A DNA stretch of 64,000 nt from Acidisoma sp. PAMC 29798 (GCF_030252425.1 NZ_CP126994.1:3033001-3097000), one strand, 5' to 3'; positions 46,465-57,343 are shown, counted from the stretch's first letter. The notes: generated from the sequence alone by a model not told the origin. Numbers and translations: made by a program.

Positions 46465-49158
46465 TCAGGCGGCCTTCGCCATTTCGCGCAGCACGTAATG
46501 CAGGATGCCGCCGTGCTGGTAATAGGCGACCTCATCCAGCGTATCGACCCGGCAGAGCAGCGCGACCTGGTCCGTCGTGCCGTCGGCGCGATGAATGACG
46601 AGGGTCACGTCCATCCGTGGGCTCAGCGTCTCCAGCCCCAGAATGTCCAAGGTCTCGTCGCCGGTGATGCCCAGGGTCTTGCGATCCATCCCATCCTTGA
46701 AGGTCAAGGGCAGCACGCCCATGCCCACGAGGTTGGAACGATGGATACGCTCGAAGCTCTCGGTGATCACGGCCTTGACGCCCAGAAGCATGGTGCCCTT
46801 GGCGGCCCAATCCCGCGAAGAGCCGGTGCCGTATTCCTTGCCGCCGAAGACGACCAGGGGACGACCCTCGGCCTTGTAGAGCATGGCGGCATCGTAGATC
46901 GGCATCACCTTGCCGGAGGGATGATACGTGGTGACGCCGCCCTCGGTGCCCGGCGCCATTTCGTTCTTGATGCGGATATTGGCGAAGGTGCCGCGCATCA
47001 TGACTTCATGATTGCCGCGTCGCGCGCCGTAGCTGTTGAAGTCCTTCTGCTGGATTTGGTACTGCAGCAGGTATTCGCCGGCCGGTGAGCTTTTCTTGAT
47101 GCTACCGGCGGGGCTGATGTGATCGGTCGTGATGCTGTCGCCAAGCACCGCCAACACGCGCGCACCGGTGATATCGGTCACCGGCTTGGGCTCCATGGTC
47201 ATGCCCTCGAAATAGGGCGGGTTGCGGACATAGGTGGAACTGTCGTTCCAGGCATAGGTCTTGGTGCCGCTCTCCACCTCCAGCGTCTGCCACTGCACGG
47301 GCCCCTTGTAGACGTCCGAATAGCGCTCCTGGAACATTTCACGGGACAGGTTGGCGCCAACGATGCCGTTGATCTCGGCCGTGGTCGGCCAGATGTCCTT
47401 GAGATAGACGAGCTTGCCATCATGGCCGGTGCCGAGCGGCGCGGTGGTGATATCTTCGTTCATCGTGCCGAGCAGGGCATAGGCCACCACCAGCGGCGGG
47501 CTGGCGAGGTAGTTCGCCCGCACGTTCGGGTGGACGCGACCTTCGAAGTTGCGGTTGCCGGAGAGCACCGAGACGGCGACCAGCTTGTTGGTCTCGATCG
47601 CGTCGACGATCTCGTCATCCAGCGGGCCGGAATTGCCGATGCAGGTGGTGCAGCCATACCCCACGGTCTGGAAGCCCAACGCATCCAGATCCTGGCTGAG
47701 GCCAGACTTGTCGAGATATTCGGTCACGACCTGGGACCCCGGAGCGAGGGAGGTCTTGACCCAGGGCCGCGCCGTGAGGCCCAGAGCCCGCGCCTTGCGC
47801 GCCACCAGCCCGGCCGCGACGAGAACATAGGGGTTGGAGGTATTGGTGCAGCTGGTAATGGCCGCGATCACCACGTCGCCATGGGTGATCTCGTAATTGC
47901 GGCCGGCGATCTTGGCGCGGGTGCCGACATCATTTGCGGGCACGCCCAGGCTTTTCGTCAACTCGGTGCGGAAGGCGGAAGACGCATCCGACAGCAGCAC
48001 GCGGTCCTGCGGGCGCTTCGGCCCGGCGATCGACGGCAGCACGCTGGACAGGTCGAGTTCCAGCGTGTCGGTGAAGACCGGGTCCGGCGTCGTGGTATCG
48101 CGCCACATGCCCTGGGCCTTGGTATAGGCCTCGGCGAGGGCGATTCGCTCCTCGGTGCGGCCCGTGAGGCGCATGTAATCGATCGCCACGCTGTCGAGTG
48201 GGAAGAAGCCGCAGGTGGCACCGTATTCCGGGGCCATATTGGCGATGGTCGCGCGGTCGGCCAAAGGCATGTGGTCGAGGCCGGGGCCGAAGAACTCGAC
48301 GAACTTGCCGACGACGCCCTTCTTGCGCAGCATCTGCGTGACCGTCAGCACCAGATCGGTGGCCGTGACACCCTCAGTCAGCTTCCCCGTCATGCGGAAG
48401 CCGATGACGTCCGGGATCAGCATGGCGATGGGCTGGCCGAGCATCGCGGCCTCCGCCTCGATGCCGCCGACGCCCCAGCCGAGAACGCCGAGACCATTGA
48501 CCATGGTGGTGTGGCTATCGGTGCCGAAGAGCGTGTCAGGATAGGCGACGGTCTCGCCATCGTTCTCTGCGATCCAGACGTTCTGGGAGATGTATTCCAG
48601 GTTGACCTGATGGCAGATGCCGGTGCCGGGCGGCACGACGCCGAAATTGTCGAAGGAGGTCTGGCCCCAGCGCAGGAAGGTGTAGCGCTCGCCATTCCGC
48701 TCGAACTCGATCTCGACGTTCTTCTCCAGCGAGTCGGCAGTGCCGCTGGCATCGACCTGGACCGAATGGTCGATCACGAGATCGACGGGAATGAGAGGGT
48801 TCACCTTGTCTGGGTCGCCGCCGAGGGCAAGGATACCGTCCCGCATCGCCGCGAGATCGACCACGGCGGGAACGCCGGTGAAATCCTGCATCAGGATACG
48901 AGAGGGGCGGAAGGGTACTTCGCGGGTGGAGGAGGCCTTCACCAGCCACTCGGCCAGGGCCTTCGCATCATCCGTCTTATAGGTGCGGCCGTCTTCGAAG
49001 CGGAGCACGTTCTCCAGCAGGACCTTGAGGCTGACCGGTAGTCGGGAGATATCACCGATGGCACTCTGCGCTTCGGGAAGCGAGAAATAGGTGTAGGTCT
49101 TGCCCCCGACATCGAGGGTCCGTTTGGTGCCCAGGCTGTCCTGACCGGTCATTTTCAT
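46465..49158 (-). CDS. acnA: Aconitate hydratase A
   Basis: An 897-residue TCA-cycle enzyme interconverting citrate and isocitrate. The [4Fe-4S] ligands appear in TSCTNTSNP and [13 protein letters not shown]; the C-terminal swivel domain has [10 protein letters not shown] and [18 protein letters not shown]. The start is ATG 49158 ([10 protein letters not shown]). It is divergent from ccmA, with about 127 bases between starts. Length and motifs are those of the AcnA/IRP group rather than AcnB. Confidence 0.98.
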   Translation of the reverse strand: MKMTGQDSLGTKRTLDVGGKTYTYFSLPEAQSAIGDISRLPVSLKVLLENVLRFEDGRTYKTDDAKALAEWLVKASSTREVPFRPSRILMQDFTGVPAVVDLAAMRDGILALGGDPDKVNPLIPVDLVIDHSVQVDASGTADSLEKNVEIEFERNGERYTFLRWGQTSFDNFGVVPPGTGICHQVNLEYISQNVWIAENDGETVAYPDTLFGTDSHTTMVNGLGVLGWGVGGIEAEAAMLGQPIAMLIPDVIGFRMTGKLTEGVTATDLVLTVTQMLRKKGVVGKFVEFFGPGLDHMPLADRATIANMAPEYGATCGFFPLDSVAIDYMRLTGRTEERIALAEAYTKAQGMWRDTTTPDPVFTDTLELDLSSVLPSIAGPKRPQDRVLLSDASSAFRTELTKSLGVPANDVGTRAKIAGRNYEITHGDVVIAAITSCTNTSNPYVLVAAGLVARKARALGLTARPWVKTSLAPGSQVVTEYLDKSGLSQDLDALGFQTVGYGCTTCIGNSGPLDDEIVDAIETNKLVAVSVLSGNRNFEGRVHPNVRANYLASPPLVVAYALLGTMNEDITTAPLGTGHDGKLVYLKDIWPTTAEINGIVGANLSREMFQERYSDVYKGPVQWQTLEVESGTKTYAWNDSSTYVRNPPYFEGMTMEPKPVTDITGARVLAVLGDSITTDHISPAGSIKKSSPAGEYLLQYQIQQKDFNSYGARRGNHEVMMRGTFANIRIKNEMAPGTEGGVTTYHPSGKVMPIYDAAMLYKAEGRPLVVFGGKEYGTGSSRDWAAKGTMLLGVKAVITESFERIHRSNLVGMGVLPLTFKDGMDRKTLGITGDETLDILGLETLSPRMDVTLVIHRADGTTDQVALLCRVDTLDEVAYYQHGGILHYVLREMAKAA

Positions 49159-49285
49159 GCTGCTATGGTCCTTCCGGTTGTGCCCTCCCGGCGGCGGGAG
49201 GTGCAACAAACTCCACAGCGGCTTAAACCATACCCACCCGCCGGGGTCCACGCCGGCTGATGCAATGTTCATAGGCAGGTTAAGC

Positions 49286-49885
49286 GTGCTTGAAGCTCGA
49301 AGCGTGGCGGCCTTTCGCGGCGACCATCTGGTCTTCGAGGACGTCTCTTTCCGATTGGAAGCCGGTGCCGCCCTCGTCCTCACCGGGCGCAATGGGTCCG
49401 GCAAGACGACCTTGCTGCGCCTGCTGGCCGGCCTGATGCCGCCTGCCGCTGGCGATGTGCTGTGGCAGGGGGAGGACGCGCTGGCCGATCTTCCCGCCCA
49501 TGGGCTCCGCCTCGCCTATCTCGGCCATCAGGATGCGCTGAAGCTCGGCCTCACCCCGCTTGAAAACCTGTCCCTTTGGGCACGCGGACGTGATCGATCT
49601 GAGGCGATCGAGACTGCGTTGGAGGCGGTCGGCCTTGCCGATCTCGCCCAGCTGCCGGCGCGCATGCTGTCCGCCGGCCAGCGGCGCCGGGTTGCGATCG
49701 CCCGGCTGCTCGTGACGCGGGCGCCGCTCTGGCTGTTGGACGAGCCGACCACGGCGCTGGATGCCGCATCCGTCGTCAAGCTGGGGGAGATGGCGGCCGC
49801 CCACCGCGCGGGGGGCGGCATTCTGGTGGCCGCGACGCATCTCGACCTGCCGCTGCCCGGCGCCCTGGCCTTGAGCCTGTCATGA
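49286..49885 (+). CDS. ccmA: Heme exporter ATP-binding protein CcmA
   Basis: A 199-residue ABC ATPase of cytochrome c maturation system I. Walker A is [17 protein letters not shown], the signature is the CcmA form [15 protein letters not shown], Walker [16 protein letters not shown] 49286 yields MLEARSV, matching the usual CcmA N-terminus; an in-frame ATG lies at 49265. With CcmB it drives release of holo-CcmE from the membrane. It overlaps ccmB by four bases. Confidence 0.95.
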   Translation: MLEARSVAAFRGDHLVFEDVSFRLEAGAALVLTGRNGSGKTTLLRLLAGLMPPAAGDVLWQGEDALADLPAHGLRLAYLGHQDALKLGLTPLENLSLWARGRDRSEAIETALEAVGLADLAQLPARMLSAGQRRRVAIARLLVTRAPLWLLDEPTTALDAASVVKLGEMAAAHRAGGGILVAATHLDLPLPGALALSLS

Positions 49886-50550
49886 TGGCGATCATGCTGC
49901 GCATCCTGGCGCGGGAACTGCGACTTTCGCTGCGTCACGGGGCGGATACCGTGGCGGTGCTGTTGTTCTTCGTGCTGGCGGCGGGCTTGTTCCCCCTCGC
50001 CGTGGGGCCGGAGCCGGCGCTGCTCGGGCGGCTGGCGCCGGGCACAATCTGGGTCTGCGCCCTGCTGGCGGCCTTGCTGCCGCTCGACCGTATGTTCGGC
50101 GCCGATTTCGAGGACGGGTCGCTGGATCAATTGCTGCTGTCGGGCGCGCCAGCCTCGCTAGTGGCGCTTGCCAAGGCGGTGGCGCATTGGCTGACGACCG
50201 GGTTGCCGCTGCTGATCGTCGCGGCGCCGGTGGCCATCATGCTGCGGATGCCGCCCTCGGGCCTCGGGCCATTGCTGCTCGGCCTGTTGCCCGGCACGGC
50301 GACGCTGTCTCTTCTCGGCACCACCGGTGCTGCCTTGGTCATTGGCGCCCGGCGCGGCGGGGTGCTGCTGCCGCTGCTGGTACTGCCCTTAGCGACGCCG
50401 GTTCTGATCTTTGGCGCCGCTGCCGCCGGAGCGGCGTTGACCGGCACATCCCCTCGCCCGGAGCTTCTGCTGCTTGCGGCGCTATTCGTTTTGGCGCTGC
50501 CGCTGTGCCCCCTCGCGGCCGGCGCTGCCGCACGAGCAGCGGCGGAATAA
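49882..50550 (+). CDS. ccmB: Heme exporter permease CcmB
   Basis: A 222-residue inner-membrane permease with about six helices, partner of CcmA. Recognisable segments are FFVLAAGLFPLAVGPEPALLGRLAPGTIW, LDRMFGADFEDGSLDQLLLS, and LGTTGAALVIGARRGGVLLPLLVLPLATPVLIFGA (parts only quoted). In most genomes ccmC, ccmD and ccmE follow; here a toxin-antitoxin pair follows instead, so the rest of the pathway must be elsewhere. Confidence 0.95.
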   Translation: MMAIMLRILARELRLSLRHGADTVAVLLFFVLAAGLFPLAVGPEPALLGRLAPGTIWVCALLAALLPLDRMFGADFEDGSLDQLLLSGAPASLVALAKAVAHWLTTGLPLLIVAAPVAIMLRMPPSGLGPLLLGLLPGTATLSLLGTTGAALVIGARRGGVLLPLLVLPLATPVLIFGAAAAGAALTGTSPRPELLLLAALFVLALPLCPLAAGAAARAAAE

Positions 50551-50587
50551 CGTGGAAATGAGGCCCGACGCGGCGTAAGTTACGCGC

Positions 50588-50779
50588 ATGGGGAAAGATC
50601 GCGCGGCGCCTGACGACACCAAGGAATTGATTGCCCCGAAGGCGTGGCAGGACTCGCTCAACCGCAGCATAGCTCAACTGGCCGCCGGTCTCACGGTGGA
50701 TGGCACCAACGTGTGGCGTCGTATCGACGAAAGTATTGCGAGGCTTGAGGCCAAAGACGCCATAACGAAGGCCCGTTGA
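50588..50779 (+). CDS. Putative antitoxin of a ParE/RelE-type pair
   Basis: A 63-residue protein directly upstream of, and overlapping, a ParE/RelE-like toxin gene. The sequence (KAWQDSLNRSIAQLAAGLTVDGTNVWRRIDESIARLEAK) is largely helical and shows no clear ribbon-helix-helix or AbrB motif, so the antitoxin family is not identified; the call rests on gene order, size and overlap (TTGA). It lies 37 bases after ccmB. Confidence 0.65.
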   Translation: MGKDRAAPDDTKELIAPKAWQDSLNRSIAQLAAGLTVDGTNVWRRIDESIARLEAKDAITKAR

Positions 50780-51072
50780 TACGCTTCACGCCTGAAGCTG
50801 CGTCACAAATCGCGGGGCTGGCGGATTACTATGAGCGGCTGGAACGGACAGAAGCGTTACGAAATCTTCGCCTTGCACTTCTCGCGGCTGAGGATTTCAT
50901 CACCCAAAGACCGCAATCTGGACTTCCCGCTCCTCGCCCATATTCAGCGCTCTTTGTCGCGGGCCAGCTTTGGGTAAAGAGAGGCAGCTACTGGATCGTC
51001 TATGCACCGGAACCACCGGTGACGATCCTTGGCATCTTTCACGAAGCGGCGGATATCCCGCGCCGCGTATAA
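50776..51072 (+). CDS. ParE/RelE-superfamily toxin
   Basis: A 98-residue protein with the RelE/ParE fold pattern: IRFTPEAASQIAGLADYYE at the N-terminus, LRLALLAAEDFITQRPQSG in the middle, and GSYWIVYAPEPPVTILGIFHEAADIPRRV at the end. ParE members poison DNA gyrase; RelE members cut mRNA on the ribosome; the two cannot be separated here. It starts at TTG 50776 within the antitoxin stop and ends on the base before the convergent histidine kinase gene. Confidence 0.85.
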   Translation: MIRFTPEAASQIAGLADYYERLERTEALRNLRLALLAAEDFITQRPQSGLPAPRPYSALFVAGQLWVKRGSYWIVYAPEPPVTILGIFHEAADIPRRV

Positions 51073-52566
51073 TCACCCGGCCGGCGGGAGGTGCGCGGGA
51101 GGTGCTGCGGGCTTGGCGAGGCGCCGGCTGCTGCTGAACTCGGCCGGCAGCGAAACCACCGCCCGCACGCCCGGATGGTTGCTCTCCAACCGCAGCGACC
51201 CGTTATGGAGTTGCACCACCGCCTGAACCATCGACAGGCCGAGGCCAGAACCGGGCGTGCTGCGCGCGCTCTCACCCCGGAAGAACCGCTCCGTGACGCG
51301 GTTGCGATCCTCCGCCGGGATGCCCGGCCCGGAATCGGCCACAACGATCTCGATCCGGTCCCCCAGACGCCCGGCGCCCAGCAGGATGTGCTTGCCCTGG
51401 GGCGAAAACTTCAACGCATTCTCCAGCAAATTCGCCACCGCCTGCTGCAGCAGGTCGCGGTCGCCGAACACCGGCAAGGGCGGCTTGGCGAGAAGGTCGA
51501 TATGCATCCCCTGCTCCTCCGCCGCCGCCGCATAGAGCTCGTGCATATCCGACAGCAAGGCATAGAGATCGATCGAGGCGAAGGCGGAGCGGCGCGAGCC
51601 GGCTTCAATTTCCGCGATCCGCAGCAGCCCCTGGAACACCGACACGATGCCGTCGAGATCCGAGGTCGCCCGTTCGACCGCCGCATGAAGGTCGCTGGCG
51701 TCGCGCGCATGGAGGGCCGCATCCTCCAGCCGGGTGCGCGCCCGGGTGATAGGCGTGCGCAGATCATGGGCGATGGCGTTCGAGACCTGGCGCACGCCAT
51801 CCATCAACCGCGCGATGCGATCGAGCATGTCGTTGATGGTTTCTGCGAGACGATCGAACTCATCCCCGCGGCCCGAGATTCGCACGCGGTTCGATAAGTC
51901 GCCGCGCGCAATGGCGGCGGCGGTGGCCGAGACATCCGCGAGGCTGCGCTTGAACAGGCTTTGGATCGCGATGGCGCCAGCCGATCCCAGCACCACCATC
52001 ACGAGGACCGCCCAGAGCAACCCGGCGGTGAGCAGAGACCGGAGTTTTGCGCGGGACCCGACATCACGGCCAATGAGCAGGTGGAAGCCGCCGGGGAGAT
52101 CGAAGCGATGCATCCGCGCCAAGGATTCGCGGTCGCCGCGCTTGACGGTCAATTCGAACCAGCTATCGGCGGCCGAAACGCCCACCGGCCAGGTTGTCAG
52201 ATTGCCGGCGACCTTTTGTAGGCTGTCATCCACCAGCAGGTAGATCGCATTGTCATCGATGCTCTGAGCCAGGCGATCCTGGATGGTGACGACCAGGGCG
52301 GGAAGATTGCCTTCCTGGTAGCGCTCACCCAGGCCTTGGGCATCGGCATTGATCGCGGCTTCGACCTGGCGATTGAGAAGGCCGGCCGTCGCCCACCACA
52401 GGAAGATCGCCAGAGCGAGGGCGCTCAGGCCAAAGATGATGGCATAGAGCGCCGCGAAGCGAAGCCCAGCCGAGCGCAGGAACGGGGCCCGTCGCAGCGA
52501 GGTCAGGAAGACCCGCCGCGCATCCGGCATTGGCAGGACGCCGGCTTTCGGAAGCCCGACCTTCAC
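51073..52566 (-). CDS. Sensor histidine kinase
   Basis: A 497-residue inner-membrane kinase. Helix 1 (FAALYAIIFGLSALALAIFLWWA) lies near residue 35 and helix 2 (LLTAGLLWAVLVMVVLGSAGAIAI) near residue 180, with a periplasmic sensor between. HAMP follows, then the phospho-acceptor histidine in IAHDLRTPITRARTRLED, then N box (NLLENALKFSPQ), DSGPGIP and GSGLGLSMVQAVVQLHNG. A GTG start (52566) follows the response regulator gene by 12 bases. The C-terminus ends in a Pro/Ala tail. The partner regulator is certain from position; the stimulus is not known. Confidence 0.93.
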   Translation of the reverse strand: MKVGLPKAGVLPMPDARRVFLTSLRRAPFLRSAGLRFAALYAIIFGLSALALAIFLWWATAGLLNRQVEAAINADAQGLGERYQEGNLPALVVTIQDRLAQSIDDNAIYLLVDDSLQKVAGNLTTWPVGVSAADSWFELTVKRGDRESLARMHRFDLPGGFHLLIGRDVGSRAKLRSLLTAGLLWAVLVMVVLGSAGAIAIQSLFKRSLADVSATAAAIARGDLSNRVRISGRGDEFDRLAETINDMLDRIARLMDGVRQVSNAIAHDLRTPITRARTRLEDAALHARDASDLHAAVERATSDLDGIVSVFQGLLRIAEIEAGSRRSAFASIDLYALLSDMHELYAAAAEEQGMHIDLLAKPPLPVFGDRDLLQQAVANLLENALKFSPQGKHILLGAGRLGDRIEIVVADSGPGIPAEDRNRVTERFFRGESARSTPGSGLGLSMVQAVVQLHNGSLRLESNHPGVRAVVSLPAEFSSSRRLAKPAAPPAHLPPAG

Positions 52567-52578
52567 GTCCCGTCGTCC

Positions 52579-53265
52579 CTAAACGTCGCTATCCGACCGC
52601 ATGATATAGCCAGCGTTGCGGACCGTGTGCAGCAGCGGCTTCGGGAACGGCTTATCGACCTTCTGGCGCAAGCGGGACACGTGCACATCGATCACATTGG
52701 TCTGGGGATCGAAATGATAATCCCACACGCCCTCCAACAGCATTGTGCGGGTGACGACCTGACCCGCGTGTCGCATCAGATATTCGAGCAGACGATACTC
52801 GCGCGGTTGCAGATCGATCTTCTGGCCCGCGCGCTTCACGACACGCGACAGCAGGTCCATTTCCAGATCATCGACGGCGAGCCGGGTGACCGGCGAGTCC
52901 GATTTGCCACGGCGTGTCAGCGCCTCGACGCGCGCCAGCAGCTCCGCGAAGGCGAAGGGCTTGGTCAGGTAATCGTCGCCGCCGGCCTTGAGGCCCTTCA
53001 CACGGTCATCCACCTGGCCAAGCGCGGATAGAAACAGCACCGGGACGGCATTCTCCTGCGCCCGCAGGGTTTCGAGGAGCCGCAGCCCATCCACCCCACC
53101 CGGCAGCATGCGGTCGAGGATGATCGCATCGAACTGTTCGCTCGCCGCCATGAAGAGACCGTCACGCCCGTTCGCGGCATGCTCGACCACATGATTGGCC
53201 TCACGGAGTCCTTTGACGACGAAGTTGGCGACCTCACGGTCATCCTCAACGAGCAAAATACGCAT
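52579..53265 (-). CDS. OmpR-family response regulator
   Basis: A 228-residue regulator. The receiver has LLVEDDREVANFV, phospho-acceptor in ILDRMLPGGVDG and lysine in TKPFAFAEL; the winged helix has LQPREYRLLEYLMRHAGQVV and NVIDVHVSRLRQKVD. ATG 53265 (MRILLVEDD) has GGGGAG seven bases upstream. This CusR/QseB-like type often controls envelope or metal stress genes. The HtrA protease gene lies 84 bases upstream on the same strand. Confidence 0.94.
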   Translation of the reverse strand: MRILLVEDDREVANFVVKGLREANHVVEHAANGRDGLFMAASEQFDAIILDRMLPGGVDGLRLLETLRAQENAVPVLFLSALGQVDDRVKGLKAGGDDYLTKPFAFAELLARVEALTRRGKSDSPVTRLAVDDLEMDLLSRVVKRAGQKIDLQPREYRLLEYLMRHAGQVVTRTMLLEGVWDYHFDPQTNVIDVHVSRLRQKVDKPFPKPLLHTVRNAGYIMRSDSDV

Positions 53266-53349
53266 CTGGAGGCTCCCCAATGTCAGCGCGGCAGGTTTAG
53301 GTTTAGTCCCGGATGGCGAAAAAGCGCAGCGTATCCGCCCATTGCCACA

Positions 53350-54426
53350 CTAGTTATGTTCCGTTGACGGACGCAGTCCCACCACCACGGTTGCCGTCAA
53401 ATCACGGCCATGACGAACGAGCGTCAAATGTGCGGATCGACCTGGCCTAATTTCCGCGACCGCGCGGATCAGGCCGAGGGCTGTCGCCACCGGCTTGCCA
53501 TCGACGGTGACGATACGGTCGCCCACCTTCAATCCGGCTGCGCCCGCCGGACCGCCCGCCTCGACAGCGGTGAGGCCCACGCCGGCGCGGGCCCCGCCAT
53601 TTCCATCGGAAACGCCGACGCCGAGCCAGCCGCGATCAAGGTGGCCGTGCTGCTCCAACGCCGTCACGATCCCTTCGGCGATCTGGCTCGGGATGGCGAA
53701 GCCGATGCCCACCGAGCCGCCGGTCGGCGAAATGATGGCCGTGTTCACGCCGATGACGGCGCCCGTCATGTCGAAGGCCGGACCGCCCGAATTGCCGGGA
53801 TTGATGGGCGCGTCGAGTTGTAGAAAATCGTCAAAGGGGCCGCTCATGATGTCACGCCCGCGCGCCGAAACGATGCCGGCGGTGACCGAGCCGCCAAGCC
53901 CGAAGGGATTGCCGGCGACCAGAATCCAGTCACCGACTTCGACGTCGCGCGAGTCGCCCCAGGTGACGAAGGGCAGCGCGCGATGGGCTTCGACCTTGAT
54001 CACTGCGATATCGGTGAGTTCGTCGATGCCAATGACACGGGCCGGCAATTGTGTCCCGTCCGCGAGGGAGACGGTGATGCGGCTTGCCCCGCCCACCACA
54101 TGGTCGTTGGTGACGATATAGCCGCTGGGGTCGATGATGAAGCCGGAACCGGCGCCCAGCATCCTCTGACTACTATGGGGCGCATCGCTCCCAAAGGGCA
54201 CCGCGCCACCACCATCCGGCTCGGCATGGCCGTCTTGGGTGACGGAAATGTTGACCACCGCCGGCTCCACCTTCCGCACCAGTAGCCGAAAGCTCGGGAA
54301 TCCGTTCTGGGCCTGTGCCATTGGCGCGATCGCACAGCCGCTACAGCCCAAGACCGCGAAGACGGCGACAAGGCGCCATGTCGCTGATCGCGATGGCCAA
54401 GGATGCGGACGAAAGGAAGGAACCAT
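53350..54426 (-). CDS. HtrA/DegP-type periplasmic serine protease
   Basis: A 358-residue protease with one PDZ domain. The catalytic triad is visible: His in TNDHVVGG, Asp in LTDIAVIK, Ser in NPGNSGGPAF. The PDZ domain is at the C-terminus (GLTAVEAGGPAGAAGLKVGDRIVTVDGKPV). The N-terminus has a hydrophobic segment with CSGC, a possible lipobox, so it may be membrane-anchored. It degrades or refolds damaged envelope proteins. It precedes a two-component pair on the same strand, which suggests a shared envelope-stress theme. Confidence 0.92.
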   Translation of the reverse strand: MVPSFRPHPWPSRSATWRLVAVFAVLGCSGCAIAPMAQAQNGFPSFRLLVRKVEPAVVNISVTQDGHAEPDGGGAVPFGSDAPHSSQRMLGAGSGFIIDPSGYIVTNDHVVGGASRITVSLADGTQLPARVIGIDELTDIAVIKVEAHRALPFVTWGDSRDVEVGDWILVAGNPFGLGGSVTAGIVSARGRDIMSGPFDDFLQLDAPINPGNSGGPAFDMTGAVIGVNTAIISPTGGSVGIGFAIPSQIAEGIVTALEQHGHLDRGWLGVGVSDGNGGARAGVGLTAVEAGGPAGAAGLKVGDRIVTVDGKPVATALGLIRAVAEIRPGRSAHLTLVRHGRDLTATVVVGLRPSTEHN

Positions 54427-54611
54427 TCCTCTCTAGTGTCACACATCTCGACCTCTCATCCAGGGGCAGAGGCGCCGCGACCGTTCCGTTGCCGCGCTTT
54501 AACCTGGTGTCATGCCTGGCTCCATGCGCCGAGTACCCTCCCGGTTTGAGTGCGCGACGCCGCGTGGCATCATAACGCGCTGACACACCGTACAGGATCG
54601 GGACGCCCGCC

Positions 54612-54956
54612 ATGGCAATCGAGACCGTCACCTTTGAGGACTTCGAGCGCATCGACATTCGCATCGGAACCATCGTCGATGCCCAACCCTTTCCAGAGGC
54701 CCGCAAGCCGGCGATCAAACTCTGGATCGATTTCGGCGCGGAAATCGGGGTTCGGCGGTCCTCCGCGCAGATCACCGTCCATTACGCGCCCGAGACGCTC
54801 ATCGGCCGCCAGATCTGCGCCGTGGTCAATTTCCCACCACGCCAGATCGGGCCTTTCGTCAGCGAGGTCTTGACCTTGGGGCTGCCGGGACCGCAAGGCG
54901 AGGTAATACTGATCCGGCCCGACTTCCGGGTTCCGGACGGCGGAAAGCTTTTTTGA
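54612..54956 (+). CDS. csaA: tRNA-binding protein CsaA
   Basis: A 114-residue homodimeric OB-fold protein of the EMAPII/CsaA family. Key segments are [44 protein letters not shown] and [20 protein letters not shown]. It binds tRNA and has been proposed to act as an export chaperone. Its TGA overlaps the ATG of gpt (TGATG), so the two genes are coupled. Confidence 0.94.
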   Translation: MAIETVTFEDFERIDIRIGTIVDAQPFPEARKPAIKLWIDFGAEIGVRRSSAQITVHYAPETLIGRQICAVVNFPPRQIGPFVSEVLTLGLPGPQGEVILIRPDFRVPDGGKLF

Positions 54957-55447
54957 TGGCGCAGCACTACTACACGGTCACCTGGGACCAATTGCACCGG
55001 GATGCGCGGGCGCTTGCCTGGCGTCTGATCGAATACGGCCCCTGGCTCGGGATCGTCGCCGTAACGCGCGGCGGCCTGATTCCGGCCGCCATCATCGCGC
55101 GGGAACTTGAATGCCGGGTGATCGAAACGGTCTCGATCGTCACCTATGACGATGAGCGGATTGGGCAGGCCATGGTCACCAAGCCGCCGACCGCAGCCGG
55201 GGACGGTACAGGCTTCCTCATCATCGATGATCTGGTCGATACGGGAACCACGGCGCGCATGGTGCGGAGCCTGCTACCGAAGGCCCATTTCGCCACTGTC
55301 TATGCCAAGCCTGCCGGCAAAGACATCATCGACACCTTCGTGACCGAAGTCTCCCAGAGCACGTGGATCCTGTTCCCTTGGGACACGGATCTGACGCCGC
55401 AGTTTGTGGCGCCAATCGCCCGTGCGCCTACGCTAAAGGCGGAGTAG
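54956..55447 (+). CDS. gpt: Xanthine phosphoribosyltransferase
   Basis: A 163-residue purine-salvage enzyme converting xanthine or guanine plus PRPP to nucleotides. The PRPP-binding motif is [16 protein letters not shown], with [18 protein letters not shown] and the C-terminal [12 protein letters not shown] 54956 ([10 protein letters not shown]) is preferred over a TTG one codon upstream. It is coupled to csaA by a one-base overlap. Confidence 0.93.
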   Translation: MAQHYYTVTWDQLHRDARALAWRLIEYGPWLGIVAVTRGGLIPAAIIARELECRVIETVSIVTYDDERIGQAMVTKPPTAAGDGTGFLIIDDLVDTGTTARMVRSLLPKAHFATVYAKPAGKDIIDTFVTEVSQSTWILFPWDTDLTPQFVAPIARAPTLKAE

Positions 55448-55474
55448 GCACCACGGCGTTAGGCACCCCCCGCT

Positions 55475-56707
55475 TTAGGCACCCATGGCGCGGCGCATGA
55501 AGAAGCGTTTGACCGTCGGCAGGCGGTGCACACCAGCGATGCCGAGGTCACGCGCGACGCGCAACACGGGATTGTCGGTGCTGAACAGACGGTCAAGCCC
55601 GTCGGTCGCGGCAAGCATGACGAGGTTGTCCGGCCGCCGCAGGCGCTGATACCGCGCCAGCAGGGCGGCATCCCCCAGATCCTCGCCAGCCTGAAGAGCG
55701 CCGAGAACGAGATCGGCCAAGACGGCCACATCCCTGAGCCCGAGGTTGAAGCCCTGACCTGCGATCGGGTGAATGCCGTGCGCGGCATCCCCCACCAGAA
55801 CCATGCGCCGGTCTGTGTAGCGGGTGGCCATCAGCGCTGAGAGTGGATAGTGCCAGCGCTTGCCCAGCAGGCGGATCGCACCGAGATGCCGGCCAAGGCG
55901 GCGCGCGACCTCCCGCGTGAAAGCCGCTTGATCCAACTCCGCCAGGGCCGCCGCGACGCGTGCGCCCTCGGTGAAGACGATCGCGGAAACATTTGGCGCG
56001 CCTGGCGTCGGCCCCAGCGGCAATTGCGCGAAGGGTCCCCCCGGCAGAAAATGCTCAAGGGCCACGTTGTGATGCGGCTCTTCATGGGCGACGGCGCACA
56101 CCATTCCGCTTTGCCGATAGGGGTAGCGGATGGTGGGAATGCCGGCCGCCCGCCGCAGCGGACTTTCCCGCCCCTCGGCCGCGACAACGAGAGGCGCCCT
56201 GAAGCGCTCCCCATCGGCAAGCGTCACCAGAACATGCTCCTCCAGCCGCTCGATCTTCGCCTCTGCCGGGGCCCGCAGGATGATCCCGCCCCCGGCATGG
56301 AGGCGCCGGTTGAGCGCGATTCGAAGGCTGCGCGCCTCTACCATCCAGCCGAAGGGTCCCGCACAGAGTTCGCGATGATCGAAATGCAGAAACAGGGGAG
56401 AGGGCGGGCGCCCCGGCCTTCCGTCCGATACCCGGATCTGTTCGATCGGGTTGGGCATGAAGGGGAGCGAAGCCCAGAGCGACGCCGACGCCAGCAAGGG
56501 CTGCGACCCCGCAGCGATCGCATAGGCGCGGCCATCGAATTCCGGATGTTCCATGGGTGGCAGGGCATTGCGATCGATGATCAGAACCCGGGCACCGCCC
56601 TCGGCGAGGCGACACGCAAGGGCGCCGCCGACGGGACCCGCACCGATGACGCAAACATCAACGGGCGTCTCGGTCACTCGCGGTACGTCGGCGAAAACCT
56701 GGGGCAT
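55475..56707 (-). CDS. UbiH/UbiF/Coq6-family FAD-dependent hydroxylase
   Basis: A 410-residue flavin monooxygenase for ubiquinone-ring hydroxylation. The FAD motif is VIGAGPVGGALACRLAEGG at the N-terminus, FDGRAYAIA follows, and MVLVGDAAHGIHPIAGQGFNLGLRD is the second flavin site. The family contains UbiH, UbiF and broader-specificity UbiL/UbiM; which ring position it oxidises cannot be assigned. It is convergent with gpt and its upstream region borders the glnK promoter. Confidence 0.92.
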   Translation of the reverse strand: MPQVFADVPRVTETPVDVCVIGAGPVGGALACRLAEGGARVLIIDRNALPPMEHPEFDGRAYAIAAGSQPLLASASLWASLPFMPNPIEQIRVSDGRPGRPPSPLFLHFDHRELCAGPFGWMVEARSLRIALNRRLHAGGGIILRAPAEAKIERLEEHVLVTLADGERFRAPLVVAAEGRESPLRRAAGIPTIRYPYRQSGMVCAVAHEEPHHNVALEHFLPGGPFAQLPLGPTPGAPNVSAIVFTEGARVAAALAELDQAAFTREVARRLGRHLGAIRLLGKRWHYPLSALMATRYTDRRMVLVGDAAHGIHPIAGQGFNLGLRDVAVLADLVLGALQAGEDLGDAALLARYQRLRRPDNLVMLAATDGLDRLFSTDNPVLRVARDLGIAGVHRLPTVKRFFMRRAMGA

Positions 56708-56912
56708 CGGAAACCTGATCCTGTTCTCTCTTTTATACAGCCGCGAGCCTCAGGCACGGAAGAGCGACCATCCCGATACACAGGCGCGCGCAATCACATG
56801 GCGTGCCTGTAATCTGTGCAGTGGCCGCTTGTTGCCGCTTCGCCGGCACAATACGCCGTTGCCATCGCCGACAAATCACAAGCGCGCGGGCGATGCGCCC
56901 CCGAAATGGTTC

Positions 56913-57332
<420 letters not shown>

Positions 57333-57343
57333 ATAAGGAAACA

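Noticed and set aside
47119-49041. Long antisense frame inside acnA
   Set aside because: Shadow of a conserved aconitase on the opposite strand; no motifs.
55440-55485. Three TAGGCACC motifs between gpt and the UbiH-type gene
   Set aside because: Too short and partly coding; no symmetry and no evidence of function.
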